Assembly (NCBI RefSeq): GCF_024362325.1
Contig: NZ_CP101497.1
Span: 434,001-498,000 of the forward strand
Direction of reading: 5' to 3'
DNA length: 64,000 nucleotides
Source: Microcella humidisoli
GTDB taxonomy: Bacteria > Actinomycetota > Actinomycetes > Actinomycetales > Microbacteriaceae
Shown here: one piece after another, positions 61,523 to 64,000 of the stretch
Layout of the letters: every line of letters begins with the position of its first letter
Position numbering within the stretch: position 1 is the first letter of the stretch
The notes under the pieces: model-generated
Told to the model about the DNA's origin: nothing
What the model saw: only the letters and a program-made list of their open reading frames with translations
Databases searched by the model: none
Position numbers and translations under genes: made by a program

Positions 61523-62083
61523 ATGCCTCGACGGATGCTCACCATCATTGTCGCCGCGCTCGCGCTCGCTATCCCCGGGTGCGCGCCGGCCGGCGGGCTG
61601 CTGCTCGACGGCGACATCCCTGGCGGTGGCGGCAGCGCGGTCTGCTTCAGCCCCAGTTCGCGCGGGCAAGAGGTGATCTTCGGGGCAGGCCTGATGAACG
61701 AAAGCGACACCGACCTCACCATCACTGACGTCACGCTGCTGGCGCAAAACACCGTGCTCGTCTCGGAGCTCGCGGTCGCGGATCCTGGTACCGACGGGGT
61801 GGGATGGGGTGTCTCGATCCTCGATGACCTTCCGTCGACGCAGGTGGAGGCATGGGAATCGCGACGCGATGCGATTGGCGCGACCGTCCCTGCCGGCGAG
61901 CAGGTGTGGCTACTGATCGTGGCACGCACCGGCGGCAGTCTCGATCAGCGAACGGGTATTCGCGGCCTTCGCGTCGAGTACGACGGCGCTCTGTGGCCCC
62001 GTTCGACACAGAGCCAGACCATCTACGGGTTCGGCCCGCTGGGCAGCGAGTGTGATGCCGGAATGGACGAGTCGGCTCGCTAG
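61523..62083 (+). CDS. Putative lipoprotein, member 3 of a local family
   Basis: A 186-residue protein with lipobox IPGC (ALALAIPGCAPAG). Mature-domain features parallel member 1: early Cys (SAVCFSP), GAGLMNESDTDLTITDVTLLAQN, GIRGLRVEYDGALWPRSTQSQTIYGFGP and a late Cys (SECDAG). Its stop overlaps the end of rsmI on the other strand. Slightly lower GC than its neighbours by eye. Function unknown. Confidence 0.72.
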   Translation: MPRRMLTIIVAALALAIPGCAPAGGLLLDGDIPGGGGSAVCFSPSSRGQEVIFGAGLMNESDTDLTITDVTLLAQNTVLVSELAVADPGTDGVGWGVSILDDLPSTQVEAWESRRDAIGATVPAGEQVWLLIVARTGGSLDQRTGIRGLRVEYDGALWPRSTQSQTIYGFGPLGSECDAGMDESAR

Positions 62084-62898
62084 GTCGCGCGGCGGGCGGC
62101 CAGCGCGGCCTCGTAGAGCTCGCGCGTGCCGAGCCCGGTCGCCGCGGCGACGGCCGCGGCGGCATCCTTGAGGCGCTCGCCCGCAGCGACGCGCGCCGCG
62201 ACCTCGTCGATCGCCGACGGCAGATCGCCCGACGCGGCGGGAGCGCCCTCGACCACGAGCACGATCTCGCCACGCGCACCCTCGGCGAATCGCTCAGCGA
62301 GCTCGGCGAGCGTGCCGCGCGCGACCTCCTCGAACTTCTTCGTGAGCTCGCGGCACACCGCGGCGCGGCGTGCGGGTCCGAATGCGTCGCGCGCGTCGGC
62401 GAGCGCCGCGGCGAGCCGATGCGGCGACTCGAAGAAGACGAGCGTGCGGGGCTCAGCGGCGAGCGCTCGCAACGCGCCCGCCCGCCCCTTGCGGGGCAGG
62501 AACCCCTCGAACGCGAAGCGATCCGTCGGCAATCCACTCAGCACGAGGGCCGTCAGCACGGCGCTCGGCCCGGGCAGGGCGGTGACGTCGACGCCCGCGG
62601 CGATGGCCGCCTCGACGAGCACGTAGCCCGGATCGCTCACGGCGGGCATGCCGGCGTCGGTCAGCACGAGCACGTCGGTGCCGCGCGCGAGCTCGACGAG
62701 CTCGGCCGATTTCTCGCGCTCATTGTGCTCGTGCAGCGCGATCAGTCGGGGGCGGTTCTCGATGCCCAGCGCGCGCATGAGGTGGGCGGCCGTGCGGGTG
62801 TCCTCCGCCACGACGACCTCGGTGTTCTCGAGCGACTCAATGAGCCGCCGGCTCGCGTCGCCGAGGTTGCCGATGGGCGTGGCGGCGAGAACGATCAT
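62080..62898 (-). CDS. rsmI: 16S rRNA (cytidine-1402-2'-O)-methyltransferase
   Basis: A 272-residue tetrapyrrole-methylase-fold enzyme. Landmarks are LAATPIGNLGDASRRLIESL, VVVAEDTRTAAHLMRALGI, VLVLTDAGMPAVSDPGYVLVEAAI and FEGFLPRKGRAG. ATG follows GGGAGG. The pair rsmI and divergent pmt is conserved across actinobacteria. Confidence 0.95.
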   Translation of the reverse strand: MIVLAATPIGNLGDASRRLIESLENTEVVVAEDTRTAAHLMRALGIENRPRLIALHEHNEREKSAELVELARGTDVLVLTDAGMPAVSDPGYVLVEAAIAAGVDVTALPGPSAVLTALVLSGLPTDRFAFEGFLPRKGRAGALRALAAEPRTLVFFESPHRLAAALADARDAFGPARRAAVCRELTKKFEEVARGTLAELAERFAEGARGEIVLVVEGAPAASGDLPSAIDEVAARVAAGERLKDAAAAVAAATGLGTRELYEAALAARRAT

Positions 62899-62997
62899 GC
62901 GCTCATCCTCCCACCGAGGTTCGTCGGTCCTCCGCGGCCTCGTGCCGTCTCTTCCGTTGTCATGTCCGTCGTCGGCCCCGTCGTGTCCCCACCCGTT

Positions 62998-63069
62998 TCC
63001 CCCGACGTTTCCCCCGACGTCTCCCTAGCGGTCTCCCTTGACGTCCCCCTCGACGTCTCCCTCGCTGGG
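62998..63069 (+). repeat. Degenerate 12-bp tandem repeat, about six copies
   Basis: Units of the form TCCCCCGACGTT, TCCCCCGACGTC, TCCCTAGCGGTC, TCCCTTGACGTC, CCCCTCGACGTC and TCCCTCGCTGGG follow without gaps. Confidence 0.75.
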
Positions 63070-63088
63070 AGATATCGCCGTCAGGGCA

Positions 63089-63145
63089 CTTCAACGGATG
63101 CGGAACTTCATGAATGCGATTCGCAGAGTTCCGCGCCCGTTGAAG
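63089..63145. repeat. Imperfect palindrome upstream of pmt
   Basis: 19-bp arms (CTTCAACGGATGCGGAACT at 63089-63107 against 63127-63145) with two mismatches and a 19-nt loop. Confidence 0.7.
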
Positions 63146-63234
63146 CCTTCGGACGGGCACTGTGTCGCGAGACGGTCGCCACCTCACGACGCGGTCGAGG
63201 GAACCGGTCAGAGCGCACGGCAACGCCGCACGTG

Positions 63235-63330
63235 TCGAAGCACTCGAGAGTCGAAGCACTTGAGAGTCGAAGCACTCGAGGGTCGAAGCACTTGAGAGTC
63301 GAAGCACTCGAGGGTCGAAGCACTTGAGGG
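63235..63330 (+). repeat. 16-bp tandem repeat, six copies
   Basis: Unit TCGAAGCACTYGAGRG. Position 11 alternates C and T through all six copies and position 15 varies A/G, implying an older 32-bp unit. Confidence 0.9.
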
Positions 63331-63370
63331 TCGAGGCTCGCGAAGAGCGGTCGCCGCAGCGCCCCCGGCC

Positions 63371-63376
63371 TACGAT
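63371..63376 (+). promoter_or_regulatory. -10 hexamer of pmt
   Basis: TACGAT ends 6 nt before the GTG at 63383, 40 bp after the 16-bp repeat array. Confidence 0.45.
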
Positions 63377-63382
63377 GATCGG

Positions 63383-64000
63383 GTGAACGAAGCTCGGCGA
63401 CGCGTGCTGCAGATCGCCGTGCCAGCCGCCGTGCTCGGCATCGCCGCCGCCACCCGGCTCATCGGCCTCGAGCAACCGGGTGAGCTCGTCTTCGACGAGA
63501 CCTACTACGTGAAAGACGCCGAGTCGCTGCGTCAGCTCGGCTACGAGGGCCGCTGGCCCGACGGCGCCGACGCGCTGTGGGCAGCCGGCACGCCCGGTAG
63601 CCCGAGCGACCTCGCCTCGTTCGTCGCGCACCCGCCGCTCGGCAAGTGGGTGATCGCCCTCGGACTCGCCGCGCTCGGCCCCGAGAATCCCGCAGGCTGG
63701 CGCCTCGGCACGGCCCTCACGGGCATCGCCCTCGTCGGGCTCGTCATGCTGCTCGCCCACCTGCTGCTCGGCCGGCTCGTGCTCACCGGCATCGCCGGGC
63801 TGCTCATCGCCGTCGACGGCAACGCCATCGTCATGAGCCGCGTCGCGCTGCTCGACGGCGTGCTCGCCCTGCTCGTCGTGCTCGCCGTGACCCTCATGGT
63901 GCTCGACCGGCGGCAGGTGCGCGACGAGCTTGATGCGTGGATGCTCGCCCGCCGCTCGGCCGACCCCCCGCGCTCGACCGACTGGGGCCCCGCGCTCTGG
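63383..64000 (+). CDS. pmt: Dolichyl-phosphate-mannose--protein mannosyltransferase (Pmt), 3' end outside window
   Basis: About 206 residues of a polytopic GT39 enzyme that transfers mannose from polyprenyl-phosphate-mannose to secreted proteins. The first membrane helix is followed by the catalytic acidic pair in LVFDETYYVKDAESLRQLG (Asp-Glu, near residue 40), then HPPLGKWVIALG, both diagnostic for actinobacterial Pmt. Further helices follow. Divergent partner of rsmI. Confidence 0.92.
   Translation, partial: MNEARRRVLQIAVPAAVLGIAAATRLIGLEQPGELVFDETYYVKDAESLRQLGYEGRWPDGADALWAAGTPGSPSDLASFVAHPPLGKWVIALGLAALGPENPAGWRLGTALTGIALVGLVMLLAHLLLGRLVLTGIAGLLIAVDGNAIVMSRVALLDGVLALLVVLAVTLMVLDRRQVRDELDAWMLARRSADPPRSTDWGPALW

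Larger units (their letters stand above)
62899..63382. other. 484-bp repeat-rich region between rsmI and pmt
   Basis: No credible gene. In order: a degenerate 12-bp tandem array (about 62986-63069), an imperfect palindrome (63089-63145), unassigned sequence, a 16-bp tandem array (63235-63330), and the pmt promoter. Confidence 0.75.

Noticed and set aside
63235..63330. CRISPR or short-spacer array
   Set aside because: 16-bp units abut directly; no spacers and no cas genes in the window.

Overview
The window is high-GC Gram-positive DNA, most likely from a member of the Microbacteriaceae (Actinomycetota). Base composition is strongly GC-rich with G/C-ending codons throughout, GTG starts are common, and gene order follows a conserved actinobacterial housekeeping block. 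From memory of the Mycobacterium tuberculosis map, the left end (uppS, hemolysin III, small membrane protein, DUF4307, greA) matches the Rv1080c-Rv1086 block. Several groups match parts of Rv1002c-Rv1026: mazG, mfd, pth, rplY, prs, glmU, ispE, rsmA, tatD, metG, rsmI, pmt, and the S8 protease-side trio DUF501, DivIC and enolase. Genes usually present at these places that are not here are mca (mycothiol conjugate amidase), rpfB and ppx. I cannot name a species.

Layout. 1-2.8 kb: uppS (cut by the window edge), a hemolysin III-type membrane protein, small membrane proteins and greA. 2.8-9.1 kb: ilvA coupled to an AI-2E-family permease, then a four-gene type I ABC importer. 9.3-14.2 kb: a YcaQ-type DNA glycosylase, a LemA-HtpX pair, and a secreted/membrane protein that looks frameshifted. 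14.2-20.8 kb: a sugar locus with solute-binding lipoprotein, two permeases, a GH32-like hydrolase, a serine hydrolase and a divergent LacI regulator; a perfect operator overlaps the promoter. 21-22.5 kb: an odd tRNA with anticodon UAA, and a type II NADH dehydrogenase. 22.5-31 kb: S8 protease, DUF501, DivIC, enolase, hisS, a TetR regulator, an ABC exporter pair and mazG. 31-39.4 kb: divergent MFS and CPBP genes, mfd, pth, rplY, gntK. 39.4-42 kb: two uncharacterised small proteins and gnd. 42-49.2 kb: a class III aminotransferase, prs, glmU, an SRPBCC protein, sdaA and tRNA-Gln. 49.2-64 kb: a MarR regulator, an orphan Imm5-like protein, an ABC-F protein, lspA, ispE, rlmC, rsmA, tatD, metG, three related lipoproteins, rsmI and the start of a protein O-mannosyltransferase gene.

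Two things run through the window. First, about twenty genes on both strands have a TAnnnT-like hexamer ending 6-8 nt before the start codon and no Shine-Dalgarno in between, which is the signature of leaderless transcripts. Second, intergenic regions hold unusual repeat structure: long near-perfect palindromes between convergent genes, a dispersed 44-bp repeat in three copies, and four tandem arrays (12, 16, 28 and 54 bp units). No CRISPR array, prophage or insertion sequence was seen.

The metabolic genes are mostly housekeeping: isoprenoid and cell-wall precursors (uppS, ispE, glmU), PRPP, glycolysis (eno), the gluconate shunt (gntK with gnd), translation (metG, hisS, pth, rplY, rsmA, rsmI, rlmC) and transcription-coupled repair (mfd, greA). 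The best candidates for new biology are the small-protein pair at 39.4-40.2 kb, the UAA tRNA with its duplicated 3' end, the lipoprotein trio at 60.4-62.1 kb, and the repeat-rich region before pmt.
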